Origin: Clarireedia homoeocarpa
Lineage: Eukaryota; Ascomycota; Leotiomycetes; Helotiales; Rutstroemiaceae
NCBI GenBank assembly: GCA_001465935.1
Contig: LNKV01000014.1
Coordinates: 186,001 to 250,000, forward strand
Reading direction: 5' to 3'
DNA: 64,000 nucleotides
Under the pieces are notes generated by a model. That model was not told where the DNA came from. It worked only from the letters and a program-made list of their open reading frames with translations, and made no database searches. This document shows, in pieces, positions 11,701 to 23,196 of this stretch. The stretch's first letter is position 1. Each line of letters begins with the position of its first letter. The position numbers and the translations under genes are program-made.

Positions 11701-12999
11701 TGTCAAGGAGTTGATGTCCACAAATATCCTAGCTTCCTCATCCTCATCGATGCTAGGTTTCGGGTGTAGTAGCTCTGCAGGTAGAGATTGCGCAAGCCCT
11801 TGTGTTTTAAATAAGCGTCCGTTATGGCCACCGCCTTTGGTAGTTGTAGTGAATGAGGAGAAGACCGACCCCGGAGTCGTAATTCCGTTCGTTTTACGTC
11901 CACCAGCCACAACAGTCTGTGGCGAGCCAGGTTGCACAGTTGATATACCACTTGCGCCATGCGTGGGCAATATTGGTGCTTGCAGTGAAATCATATCTTC
12001 CATCGAATCATCCGAAAGACTGTCGTTGTCGATACTGCTTGCTATTTCTGTTTCTGTTTCTGTTTCTGTTTCCGTTTCAGTAACGTAATCAGACTCTTCT
12101 TCAATGGCTGCATCTGCATCTGCATCCGTTCTGTATCTGTCCTCGGTGGCAGAGTAGAATTGATCATTGCCCGTATCTTCGTCTTCTTCTGCTACTCGAT
12201 TCAGAGCTAGTGGTGTCTCTTTTCTCGAGCTCTTCGCGTGATGCCCAGTCTGTGTAACGATGATCTTAGTTTTTGGGGACAATATGCCCTGTCCGACTGG
12301 CTCACTTAGTGTAACCTTCGCAGGAGGAGGAGGAACGTGTGTGATTGGATGTGGTTGCAGAGGCAGTTGAACATAGTCTCCCGTGTGCACTACCCTAAGT
12401 GATCCCAGAGCGTCTCTTATCGCCTTGTTTAGCTTATCCTCGGGCCTCGAACCGCTTCTGCCAACTGAGGTTCCATTTGTTTGCGGACGGCTTTCGTGGA
12501 ATGTCCCTTCACCATTTTCCAACCTCCTTGCAGATTCTCTATCGATTGAGACGAAGACCGTCTCCAACGGTAACGGAACTACGTCTAAGACTCTTACCTC
12601 AATTCCACCGCGGATATGACTCGGCAACTTTGAGGGCGCAACTTTTTGTAAAGCGTCTGCGAAAGGTTGTAAAACAAGGGAGTTTGGAGAAAACTGCAGA
12701 GTTGAGTGTGCCATTGTGGTTGAAGTTGTGACCGGGACTACTGTCCATGTAGAATCCTCAACTGCCTTTGACGGGCCCCAGGGTGAGATAGCGACATGTT
12801 GTATTCCATCTGCAGAATCGCTGCCTTCTCCGACAAACAGATCTTTGGCAAGGTCCTCAGATATGATACCCAAGTCCCCTTTCAAATGCTCATCCAAGAC
12901 CAATCTTGCAGAAATAGCAGCTTTGTCCTGACGTCTCCTCTTGCGTTTCCGATTATGTAGTGAAGGGGCCATTGCTTTGCTCGAATTCATTATAGACAT
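8764..12999 (-). CDS. PEX6: Peroxisomal biogenesis AAA ATPase Pex6
   Basis: Exons 9434..12999 and 8764..9385, with a 48-nt intron (GTGAGT, GCTAAC branch, TATAG), give 1395 residues. Pex6 forms a heterohexamer with Pex1 on the peroxisome and extracts the Pex5 receptor from the membrane. The C-terminal D2 AAA domain is complete: Walker A FYGPPGTGKTLLAKAIA near residue 1041, Walker B VVFFDELDSVAPKRG, and the second-region-of-homology motif ATNRPDLLDAALLRPGRFDK. The preceding D1 domain is degenerate; LLVSTQRNIGKATL replaces a canonical P-loop, as is usual for Pex6. The long N-terminal half contains Pex6 N-domain-like sequence interrupted by an acidic Thr/Glu repeat near residues 310-330. The C-terminus is Lys/Gly/Ser-rich and variable. 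Confidence 0.95.
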
Positions 13000-13789
13000 G
13001 TTCGGTCAGTCCAGGTCATCTGTAGAGGTTGAAGCTAATCAGTTATACTCGTTGCTCCGGTAGTTATTATGGTCGGTAAGGGTAGAACGAACTCTTACAA
13101 CACTTGACAAACTCCGAATATGCAGCCGTTACCGTAGATTCGCAGGGGATGATGAACAAACAATCGAATGTCCAAACACGCTCTCAGCCCAGCTCTGCTT
13201 CGTGTAATAGTTGCGGGTAATCGAATCTACCAGGCCGCCTATTGGTAAACCGAGGCTTAGGAGCCGTCCACGCTAGTGCACAAGGTTAAGTAGTCTAGCA
13301 CGGAACATCTTTTATGCCGACATTTCCAACAACTAAAGCATGTGAAGGCACAAAAGAGACATCAGACATTGTCAAAAAGACCTCGATTCAAATTCATATA
13401 TTAAGACAGCGCAAAAGGTCTATATCAAATCTAGACAGCAAGATTCGAGTAGATCAAAGCTTCGATTATTTGATAAACTAAATAGCATACTATGATCTCG
13501 ATATTCCGATTTCATAGTTTTGGATCGAATAAGAACTTTTTTGTGTCGTCCTTTTCATCATCGCGTGGAAGGATGGACCTCCCGTGATGGAATAGAAGCT
13601 CTCGAAAGTCAAAGCAATTTACAAAACAGCTTCAGATAATTTGAGAGGATAATTTACATATGCTTACAGCATTCGCTAATTTTCAGAAATCCATAACTCA
13701 AAGGAGAACACTCCCAACCTCCATTTCCGACCATTACATTTTCCGTCCTAATTCCTTTATATCAACTCATCCGAAAGCTACTAGTTTAT
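13000..13789. other. Between PEX6 start and PMT4 stop
   Basis: About 790 bp without a recognisable gene. It holds the PEX6 promoter and 5' UTR and the PMT4 3' UTR. I see no repeats of note. Confidence 0.55.
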
Positions 13790-16222
13790 CTACTTCGCGA
13801 AGTGAAGATCATATCCCAGCCACTTCCTTGCGTTGACTTCAGGAACACTGAGACCAGGGTATCCATAAGTCAAAGGCAAGAAGAAGTACCATCCGAACAG
13901 AACAACTGAAAGAATGACACCAACAGCGGCCCATGACATCATCATGCTTTGGCCAGCGAGCTTTTCACGGGCTGGAAGGTGTTTTCTTGGAGCAGCCTTC
14001 TTGTCGTTCTTTGAGTCCAAATCATCTACAACAGGCTCGACGTTGAAGATGAATTCGAGGAGAGCGCCAGTGACTAAGCACGATGCTAGATGAGCGGGTA
14101 GGTAATGATGTAAGAAGAGTTGACGACCCATGAGATAGAAGGGGGCGTAATGTGTAGCCCAAGCAAGGAAGAAGAAACCGGTGGAGTGATAAAGGCGTGA
14201 ACGAGTGCCTAATAAGAGTTATTAGCTTTAGATCCACATGATCAGAGAAACTACTTACGGTTATCCAATGCATCAACGCCACGGCGCAACGACAATTGAT
14301 CAGCAGCAAGGATACCAGCATAGACTGCCAGTAAACTACTTGCCAACCACCAGCCGAGTGGGTTTCCGAGGAAATAAATCTGTTGTCTGGTGTCGTTTTG
14401 AGTCCAGAAACTGACACCTCTCAACAGGAATGGCCAGACGAAAGGTTCACTGGCATAGGGATGGCTGCTAGTTAAAGCGTTGTTGTGGAAGAACATTGCT
14501 CGTTGCAACTCGAACCATTTCTTCAGGAATGGCAAGGTCTTGACCTTACGCTCCTTTTTGATCAAGCGCGGATCGTCTTTGGAAATAGATGGAATCTCAT
14601 CCACATACCAAATGTTTGAGCTTTGGGCCAAGTTCTTATTTCCATTGATTTCTTGTTGTTTGTAAGCCCAGTCTGGTAAAGGAGTTGTGTGTGTCCACAT
14701 GGCAACCTTGCTAGGGTTGTGAATGAGCTTGAATTGACCCTGAAGACTCTTGAATTCCTGTTTTGATTTACCATTTTCAATTCTGATCTCGAATACTGTG
14801 TCGTTGAATCGGTCTGAGACGGCCTCGTTAATGGGGACAGTGGTGAATTCCTGGTTTGTGGGATAGTATGGAGATGCAACGTCGTGCGACAGGAGTATTG
14901 TGTCTGTGACAATGTGTCTCAACCTGACAAGTTCGTTGTTGCGCACATGTCTGCCTTTGACAGGCTCCATCGTGTCCAAAGGTAAAATCTGCCAGTGGTT
15001 GTTGGCATCCGCGTAAGGGTAACCGGTCACTTGCTGACCCTGACTGGAAACTCTGCCGTCATCATATCTAAGAGGATATCTGTCTGGATGGCTGTGTAAG
15101 AATCCATGCGTTTCCTTGTGCTTAATCTGAATTGTGTCGAAGTAATCAATGGTGACAGCATTAGCAGTCATAGCATTGTCGCTGAGTGTTTCCTGGAATT
15201 CGGGGGACATGAAATCGTCACCTGGTCCAGACTTTGTCAAAATTGCAAAGTGGACCTGGAACCAGAAGAGGTAAAATAAGAATGGCACAAGGATAAGTGC
15301 AACAGCACGGGCTGCGAAGTGCTTTCCAAATTCCGGCAAGCTCAAAGCACCCTGGCGGCGGTTGATATCAAGGAGACCCCATAGATCAATTGCTACAGCC
15401 GAACCGATTGTGACGAAAGCGAATAGACCAACGTATTTTGTCGAGATATCACAGCTCAAGGCGAATCCGGTGAGGAGAAGCCACTTCCACCATTTCCTCG
15501 AGAATGGAACATGGCGTAACTTGTAGAATTTAATATAGCATAGAAGACTGCATGCCATAGCGAAAACAAGTGTAGCATCTAGCAAGATCAAACGCGTTTG
15601 GCCTATGTGGGCATTGTCGAAAAGAATCAAGCAGGCCGAGAGAACGCAAGCAGGTAGAGTGTAACCGGACTCCCACATGATGTCGAAGACGACAGGAACA
15701 GTCAATGCGCCCAACAATGCGGGCATTGCGCGGAAAGCAACATACGGTACTTTGTTGTCGATATACGAGTCTCCGATGTTTTCGAAATGGAAGTGTCCAT
15801 CATATCCAACAAACCAACCCATCAATGCAAACAAAAGCTTGCCGAATGGAGGGTGGACATCGAAGAAATAGGTTCGCTCGAGATAGTATGAGGCAAACTG
15901 TTAGCTGAGCGTTAGTCAATCGATTTCTTCTTCGGGACAGATGTAAGATGTTTACCTTGCCAAAATGCACTTCGTCAAACACCACTTCATTAGGATGGCT
16001 AATACCCCAGAATCTTGTAACGAATGCCAGCACAGTTATAGCGAATAATGCAATCCTGTAATCCCATTCGGCTCCGGGCTTCTGTCCCAAATTTGCTCCC
16101 ACTAAAGCGTCGAGTTCAGCATCTCTAGGAGCTGCGATGCCAGTGGAAGATGCATCTTTAGCCTTCGCCGGAATTGAGTCTCCTTTCCTCTTGCGCACCG
16201 AGCCCTGCCCTTGGCCAGACAT
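13790..16222 (-). CDS. PMT4: Protein O-mannosyltransferase, Pmt4 subfamily
   Basis: Exons 15956..16222, 14259..15897 and 13790..14208 give 774 residues; introns are 58 and 50 nt. The enzyme transfers mannose from dolichyl-phosphate-mannose to Ser/Thr of secretory proteins in the ER. The acceptor loop VVFDEVHFGKFASYYLERTY with FFDVHPPFGK (split by intron 1) is the PMT signature, and a block of membrane helices follows. The central luminal part holds MIR repeats (for example LRHIVTDTILLSHDVASPYYP), and the C-terminus has further helices. The match to yeast Pmt4 is close along the whole length (STKYVG, SGPGDDFMSPEFQETL, LPDWAYKQQEINGNK), which separates it from the Pmt1 and Pmt2 types. I chose MSGQGQG as the start because the upstream frame has no ATG. 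Confidence 0.94.
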
Positions 16223-17316
16223 GGCTGCGTAGTTGGGTGTAAAAGGTTTCAACGAAAAATTCTAGAAGCAGGAAACGTTTGGTTAGCTATAGCTCCGTGC
16301 AAACATGAGACAGCTTCACCAAGCTGACGCAATGGCACAGTAGTAAAGGTTCAGAAGAAAACTTACAACACTGCTTCGACAGCAAGCTTTCAAGGAGTGT
16401 AAGAAGAGAGCATTGATTTCTTAGAATAAATAAGAAGCTCAGAAAAGGCTTCGTTGGCTTCGTGTTGCTAGAAGGTAAAAAAACGAAGCCCCCCTTGACA
16501 GAAATAGAGTGCCAATGATGATTACCTACACGAGCCGCGTAAGAATAGGACACTTTGTTAAGAATCTCGCGTGTTTGAACCGTGCAGACTAGGCTAGTGA
16601 AGCTCCCTCGCTCCTTCAAAAAGGAAATCCCAATCTTCCGCCGTTGATTGGTGAAAAAAAATGGTAATTTTATTCGATTTCCCAGGAGTACGAAGAAGAG
16701 TCGCGGTAACTTGATTATCATATAAATCGCTACATTAAGACAATTGCAATCTCAATCCAACACAGAGGAAGCAAAATATTACCGTCATCCCATCCCCACT
16801 TCTTAGGTGTGACATGGGACTAATGCTCTAGATCTTAAGATCACGTGCTGATAAGCAAGTACTGATAAGAGAATATTGACGACGGCGCAACAGATGGCAA
16901 AACGTCTTTCAATCATTTTGGCTTCTCCATGTGATTTATTCCCTTTATAACTTCTATTATGTGAAATTGTTCCAGAGGACATATGTATCTATTCTTCTCC
17001 TTCCTCCCAACGCTCTGCAATATTCAATAGTTTTTGTTGAATGCCTTTGACGAACATGTCTTTTGGGTCAGGCCCCAGGACTTAGGTGCAGTGCCTCAAT
17101 CCTCGATTCTTCTTCTGACTGGAAGAATAGATCGAAAATGTTAGAACGGTCGCAACTACGGGTTGTAATGTTTGGAATATTATTGATCTAGACAAAAAGA
17201 CCTAACCAGTAGAACCAGCTGAACCGCAACATCGAGTGGCGAAATTGTCACTTTTAGGCTTTATAGCCCCGAAAAGAGACTTGACGAGTTCAGTATACAA
17301 CAAAACACCTTCCCTA
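16223..17316. other. PMT4 upstream region and left edge of the accessory island
   Basis: No gene is evident on either strand up to about 17.2 kb. The PMT4 promoter must lie here. From about 17.2 kb the frame described in the next entry is open. Confidence 0.5.
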
Positions 17317-17595
17317 ATGTTTATGGACATGAAAGATGTTCTATTCCAGTTGGTCCCTGTTTATAATATATTCCGAGGAATTGTAGGCAAACCAGGCTGG
17401 ATATTTGATGAAAAAATTGTCACGTTTGGAGAAGATAATGGAGTAGTCGTGGTATTAAAGTGCCACCTTCGCAAAGGGGTAGTTAAAAACAAAGTATCAG
17501 GTGGAGACAAGACGAGATGTACTTACGAGCCTAAAGGGATGAGAGGAGACTGGACTGTGGGGTATGATATTACTGTGGGTAGACCTGGTACGTAG
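17317..17595 (+). CDS. Orphan open reading frame, unknown
   Basis: From the first ATG this frame encodes 92 residues (MFMDMKDVLFQLVPVY...). It is open without an ATG further upstream to about 17216, where an AG acceptor-like site follows CTAAC. So it could be the last exon of a longer gene. Composition is protein-like (KPGWIFDEKIVTFGEDNG, RGDWTVGYDITVGRPGT), but I recognise no family, and the neighbouring DNA is transposon-derived. It may be a relic. Confidence 0.3.
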   Translation: MFMDMKDVLFQLVPVYNIFRGIVGKPGWIFDEKIVTFGEDNGVVVVLKCHLRKGVVKNKVSGGDKTRCTYEPKGMRGDWTVGYDITVGRPGT

Positions 17596-17683
17596 CCACA
17601 GGCGTCACCCTTCTTTGGGACGCTCTGGCTGGATGTACTTGGGCTTTCCACACTGATCAGTTTTGCAACTCAGATCAGATACG

Positions 17684-19143
17684 ATGGCTCCAACAACAAG
17701 ATCCCAGTCGAGAGGCCGACAAGAAAACCCAGCAAGCGTCGAGGACAGTGAACATAATCCCACCCGGCAAGATGCCCGGCAGGACACCAGGCAAGATCCC
17801 CAACAAGCGGCAGGGAGAGATGGCAATGTACTGTATCCGAATATCTCTATACAATCCATATCTGATACTACACCCGGTGAAGCCCAAGACACAGATATAA
17901 CCGCAAGATACGTCGAAATCAAAACACAGTTGTACAGGAGCTTGGATATCTGGGACTATGATTTCTAGTGCATTTTTTAGGAGGACTTCAGTGGCTTCGA
18001 AGAAGCAAGCTTCAAGAAAGCCGGTATAATCGCATGTGTGAACCTCCGAAACGTACTTCGTTCACATAGTATAAACATCAGATTGACAGAGGCTACTAAG
18101 TGTGGATTCGCACTCGCAAATGCCACCTAGAGATGAAAAGAATGGATTCCTGTCGAAATCATCTAGGCTATAGGAGATCCAAATTTCATATTCAAGTCGA
18201 AGTCACTACCGCGCCTCCCAGAGGCTAGAGCGATTACGAGAAAAAGGAATGCTACACAGCAGACTACTCAGTGCACCCAGGTCACCAAGATCCGTCTGTG
18301 AACAGGCAGGAAGTATAGTGGAAACAATCGAGCGTGACCAAGAAGAGGTAGAAGAACGGAAATTCGACCTACATGCACCCTCTGCAACCATCTTACATGT
18401 CTCCTCAACAACCGTTTTACATGCCACCAACATACCCGTAGCAGCCTCCATATAACTATAGCGACTCCATTACCGTAAGATACAATCCAATCCAAAGCGC
18501 TTCAAGAGAACTGGCAAACATGGCGAAAATGTACACGAACGACATGAGATACTCAGGAAAAGGTGACAGCTTTAATCACAAACTTACTATATTCCTTAAT
18601 ACCTGTGGAAGAGCCGGAGTCCCAAGAGATGTACTCAAATCAGCATTTCCTACAATGCTCTCTGGTATAGCCCTCGATTACTACTACTCACAATACTCAG
18701 TCGCAACCTTCACATTTGACCAGATTTGTGCTATGATCAAGAATTACTTCGAAGGACCGGAATACCAGCGAGAGATACTTAACAAATGGAACTATGTTGC
18801 CCTAGACACGCTCATCGAGAAGGACCTAAGCAAATCAACACTCGTCCATCTCGATGATATGATGGCTGAATTGAGGTCTATATACTTGAGCCTCCCAATT
18901 ACCTTCAGGAACGATGCAACAATACACAATAAGCTAATTCTGGCTTGCCAAGGGACACCTGCATGTTCTTATGCATGCTTCAAACTATCTGCCACTATCA
19001 CTGGCCTACTGAGCGACTTAAGAAACTCAATCCTCATTTCCGAGGAAACACGGCAACATAAGACAACTTCATCTACGTTCGAGAATGCACCAGCAGTCAA
19101 TATGGCAGACCGTATCTTCCGCAACAACAACAGCACAAGGTAA
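17684..19143 (+). mobile_element. Degenerate LTR-retrotransposon gag remnant
   Basis: Two open segments are visible. 17684..17968 begins MAPTTRSQSRGRQENPAS and is Gln/Arg-rich. 18520..19143 carries a Gag-like core: DMRYSGKGDSFNHKLTIFL, PTMLSGIALDYYYSQYS, IKNYFEGPEYQREILNKWN. The core resembles the gag common in fungal LTR elements of Helotiales. Between the segments the reading frame continues in Pro/Tyr/Gln-rich sequence but is broken by stops (for example a TAG at 18439..18441 in a CAG-rich context) and frame changes. No protease, integrase or reverse transcriptase follows, so this is a truncated, inactive copy. The copia or gypsy assignment is not settled from gag alone. Confidence 0.7.
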
Positions 19144-19182
19144 TATAAGAGGATTCAACCCGTTTATTTTGTGTCACCTACA

Positions 19183-19232
19183 GCTGTACTAAGCCAACCG
19201 GCAATTACGGAAATCGCAATGTGGAGTGAGCC
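19183..19232 (+). repeat. LTR-like repeat, copy 1
   Basis: The sequence starting GCTGTACTAAGCCAAC recurs at 23521 with 16 identical leading bases and diverged similarity for about 30 bases more (GGTGAG/AGTGAG block). It lies 40 bp after the gag remnant and begins TGTA, as LTRs often do. It is probably part of a decayed LTR. Confidence 0.45.
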
Positions 19233-19401
19233 TTGGGATGATAGTTTTAGGCTGCGGCATGAGACCCCATGGGATGGGTTTTCAACTATTTGTCTCACCC
19301 ATGGGTTGTCAAGGACCCATTGTAGATTGAAATGTTATATAATTCTTTTACATGGTGAATTATACTAGTCTTCAAACTAATCATTACCTCTTAAGTCGTG
19401 G

Positions 19402-20662
19402 CTATGTCACATTTATTTCGATCAAGTCAAAAAAATTAAAAATCGTCGAAGTTTTTATTGATCTAAGTAATTCTTTTAAAGAAATTATGTATTGGTTATA
19501 CATATTGATATCAAGGTCCTTCAACAAGGGTGTTACAACAGTTAGGAGCATGTGGATATGGAGACCTTGATCTACTCACCTTTGCTTTCCAGAACAATTC
19601 CAGGAAATCCGATTGAGCCAAAGGATTACGAGGCGGCATTGCTACCCGTCTCAGCAAGACCGCATAAAAGGTCTCTTCCGGATCGCAAACACCATTTTCG
19701 ACACGCCTATCGTCCCACTCCTCCAGTAGCTCCCGTTCAGCTTGATCCAGTATCTCCACGCGTGCCTTGATCAATTTTGCGGATGCGGTGAACCTAGCGA
19801 TGGTGTCTTTCTTGCGGTGCCCGAACGCAAATTCCTCGATCATGGCGAAGGGATCTATTTTTGGATTGGCATATTGCTGGCAGATAAGATCATGAATCAT
19901 AATTGCGATATCCGCGGCTGGTATCATGGGATACTGCGCCATAATACGTTTTGTCAGATCCATTTGCAGGATTTCTTCAACCCGTGGGCCAAGGCGTAAG
20001 GCTTTTTGATGAAAAGTCTTAGTTGATTCGTTTTCGAGGTACAGCCGGTTAAACAGAATTGCCTCTTAGTCGGAATGATCTCTTTGCAGCGCTCGCGCGA
20101 CGAGTTGTTCATTCTTCAGAGCAAGAAGATGCTCACGAATTTTGGAAATCTGGATACAGTGGTCTTCGGGAAGAGACATGATGTGCTGCGTGATTTCATC
20201 TTGAGTGACTTCAGCGTAGTTGCCACATCGAGCTTCGGTATTGAGAATGTACTTCAGAAAGTCACCGTTAGCATCTCGGATGATGGCCTCGATGGGAATG
20301 TTTTTATAAATGAGATAGGGCTGGATCGCTTGTTTGAATGGCTCAAGTGATGATTCGATAATGGGGGAATCACCTCCTGATACGTTAATCAGAGCTCCTT
20401 CTTCTGAATTGAAAAAAACTGTTTCCTGTGAGTTAGAAGTAGTAGCTCTTTCTTGTCTATTGAGTGTAATTGTTTCTTGAGCATTTTGAGTAGCACTTGG
20501 AGCAATTCTGTTTCGTTTATTGGGAGTAGCGTGACTTGGTGCGGCTACAGGCGTCATACTTGATGCAGATAGGGTGATATTAGAGTCTGCATTAGGCGCT
20601 GCCGCAATGGTTAGGAATTTCCTTGGAAGCACCTGTTTTGGTTGCACTGTTTGTTCGTCCAT
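19402..20662 (-). pseudogene. Disrupted gene of unknown family with in-frame stop
   Basis: The frame from ATG 20662 (MDEQTVQPKQVLPRKFL) runs 198 codons to a TAA at 20066..20068. The same frame then stays open for another 162 codons (EAILFNRLYLENE..., ending ELFWKAK) to a canonical donor GTGAGT at 19579. A 61-nt intron with a CCTAAC branch and GAAG acceptor (19519..19579) leads to a last exon ending at 19402. The single stop is most simply a nonsense mutation, with C-to-T in CAA as one possible route. The N-terminal part is Ser/Thr/Asn-rich with Thr-Pro and N-Q-E-T repeats; the rest is helical and charged (MIEEFAFGHRKKD, EREL LEEW-type segments). I do not recognise the family. It lies between transposon debris and another broken gene. 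Confidence 0.6.
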
Positions 20663-21458
20663 GGTGGCTTTGGAGGTCGCCAACGGGTAGTAAGACCAGC
20701 GCACGAAAGTACCGCAAGGTAGCGGAAGATATATTTGCAAAGAGAGAAAGCTTACTGGGAGTTCTAAAACTTTTCGAGGTTTGCTGTTTGCTTTCATTTG
20801 GAAATAAAATAGACAATGCGTCTTTTCTTATAATTGATGATGAATTATTGTTCAAAATTTTGTTAGGATGAACAATACCTTGACACATTCTATGGACTTT
20901 GATAACACCAGTTATGATAGTAGGTTATGTTGGTGAAACTACTGTTCACAAGAGGCTCTGGGCCTCTGAGGCAAGGCCCCTGATAATGTTTTGACATGGC
21001 GGAGAAGTTCGATTTAATTTATGAGGAAATTTCTGATAAGTGTCATTGTTTTGCTCGGTGGAAAAGAGTTCGGCATGGGCTTGTAGAGCGGGGATAAGTT
21101 ACTTGAATATGACAGTAATGCAATTTGTTATGATGATGGTGTATTAAGTTGATTTATTGTATTGAAGAGAAGTTGCAAAACTGTACCTTGTGGTACCATG
21201 CTATCGAGGTAGCATGAACGAAAGAATGGCTGGTCGGATGCATGAAAGAGTACTGTGAGAGACGAACAATGAAAAATTTTGTCTTGGTATCTTTTTTTTT
21301 TTCCCCTTTACTATTTCTTGTTTTTTTTTTGGTAGTTTTTTTGTTTTGGTGAAGATACTACTTAAGAAAGCAACAGTGTCAACAAATTGGGCAAACCACA
21401 GCTTCGTCACTTCGTGGGGAGTTATACTACTTATTATATGCCTTACTTATCATATGCC
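20663..21458. other. AT-rich intergenic DNA
   Basis: No gene is supported. A pyrimidine/purine-rich stretch with T runs lies near 21290-21340. A short inverted pair (TGGTACCATGCTA / TAGCATG) lies near 21190-21215. Confidence 0.5.
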
Positions 21459-22344
21459 TTAAAAATTAGTATAGCAGCCTTTAAAGAGAAGATCAAAATA
21501 TGTGTTTTCTCTAGCAGTTCTGACAAGCTCCTCAATCATGCCGACATATCTCTGACTGTCCCGACCCACATACCCTTGAACATGCTCCTCCTTCACCTGT
21601 AGATGGTACAAGAACCATAGACTACAATCCCGTTCCTTCTCCGTAACAGGATTTCTAAGCACCACTTCCAAGTCGCTAAAATTGAGCTACGGCAAACGTC
21701 TCCAGATTGCGAGAAAGTTCGGTGACTGCCGAAGTCCTGGAAGCACAGGCTTTGTTAAGTCTTTCCATTGACCAAAATATCATTCTCTGCCGGCGTTGCC
21801 GATTATCTTAGAAGCGACTTCATCCGCCAATTTTTTGAGGGTTCACCATGATCAATGCGTTATTCCACGCTTCCTCCTGTCTTGACTTCGTCTCAGCATA
21901 CCACACGATTTCCGAATCGCGATTGAAGAGGAAGTCGAAACATGTTCTGGGATCCTCGCCTGTACCGAGTTTTTCATACCACTCATCGTAATTTACCGTA
22001 GCCTTGCTCTCACTAAGACGGGAGTTCAACACGAGAACATTAAATAGCTTTTCTGGAGTCATGCCTTCCAGACCATCCACTTCGGTGGCGCGTCGGCTGA
22101 TATATGGATATTTATCATCGGGAAACCGGCCAGTGAGTATCCTATGATTGATAAGTCCTTCTCCTGGCAATTGCGGTGCGTTATCATCATCGATATCTTC
22201 AGGTCTGGGCGTCGTTCTGAATGGTTTCATAGTGAAAACAGGTGAATAAGCGTATGTTATTAATTTGTGATTGAGGATAGAGTTGATAAAACTGGAAGGA
22301 GGGGTTTTCGCGGCAAAATTGAAAATGCGCACTTGATGAAACAT
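21459..22344 (-). pseudogene. Broken gene of unknown family: one frameshift and two stops
   Basis: An open frame from ATG 22344 (or the internal ATG 22230, MKPFRTTPRPEDIDDD) ends at 21820. Just before the end, at an A6 run (21831..21836), the coding signal moves to another frame and continues to 21459: KKLADEVASKIIGNAGRE, a TGA at 21780..21782, FGQWKDLTKPVLPGLRQSP, a TAG at 21687..21689, then LEVVLRNPVTEKERDCSLWF and onward. All three downstream pieces share one frame, so a former gene of about 290 codons seems to have decayed. Both stops could arise from C-to-T changes (CGA, CAG). An intron removing the damage is not excluded, but no good donor is present. Family unknown. Confidence 0.6.
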
Positions 22345-22917
22345 TTTCTTGGCCCAACTCCGTTGCACTGTTTATCTTTTGAATGAAATCTCAGATAGCC
22401 ATAAATTCCTGAGGAACTCCGTGAATTACTCAAGATATTCAACAATTCTGTATTTGAAATGATGTGTTCTGCACCTCCAGATCCCGCTTTTGGGGCGGAT
22501 TTCCTAGATGAAAGCAGGACGTGTTAGGACAGTGAAAGAAATCATCAACTGTTGTTCAGTAGCCCTTCAACTTGTTAAAACTATATTAATTAAATCATGT
22601 AAAATGGCAGACACAACTTACCAAGAGATAATTTAGCTGTAATTCCTCTCTTCGTCCTAGTATCCAGAGCCTTCAGGATTCAGAAAGTATCATATATACA
22701 CTATCCAATCAAACATCCTCGCTTCACCACCCCTGTAAGGGGCATCTCATCCCACCAACACCAGCACAACATCCAACGTATCTCAACTCTCCCTCGGCTC
22801 AAATCACACAGTGACATTTAGTTCGTCAAATAAACAAGAAAAATTGATTTGCAAAATATTAATTGGATCTTCGCGCGCCACCCCACTCTCAACTCACATC
22901 CCATCCCCATCCCCGAT
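22345..22917. other. AT-rich intergenic DNA
   Basis: No gene or clear repeat is seen between the broken gene and the first member of the C-terminal-module array. Confidence 0.5.
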
Positions 22918-23196
22918 CTAAACCAAAGTCCAACAAACCCTCAACCAACTCGGACGACAACGATGCATTCTCAATTTCGGATCGTGCAACAGGGATATTT
23001 CTCCAAGTGTTGGCCAAGCAATAGTTAGGATGTATGGGAGTTCATCGTCCGGCTTCTGTGGCTCTCGAGGAGCTGTGATGTTGACTGGATAAGGACCCAC
23101 AAGGGTAGCGTGTGCTGGCATTGGGGTAGTTGGAAGGGAAGTTGGAGGGGAATCGGGAGGGGAGGAAGGTACGAAGTCTCCGGTAGCTTGGGACAT
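22918..23196 (-). CDS. Array member A: small protein ending in the C-terminal module
   Basis: Single-exon frame of 92 residues from ATG 23196 (MSQATGDFVPSSPPDSPP). The first half is Pro/Ser/Thr-rich and probably disordered. The last 36 residues match the module shared with the downstream and upstream neighbours: T-L-G-E-I-S-L-L-H-D-P-K-L, then H-R-C-R-P-S-W-L-R-V-C-W-T-L-V and stop. Spacing from the conserved G-E pair to the Cys (14 residues) is the same as in members B and D. No signal peptide or membrane segment is seen. Function unknown. Confidence 0.55.
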   Translation of the reverse strand: MSQATGDFVPSSPPDSPPTSLPTTPMPAHATLVGPYPVNITAPREPQKPDDELPYILTIAWPTLGEISLLHDPKLRMHRCRPSWLRVCWTLV

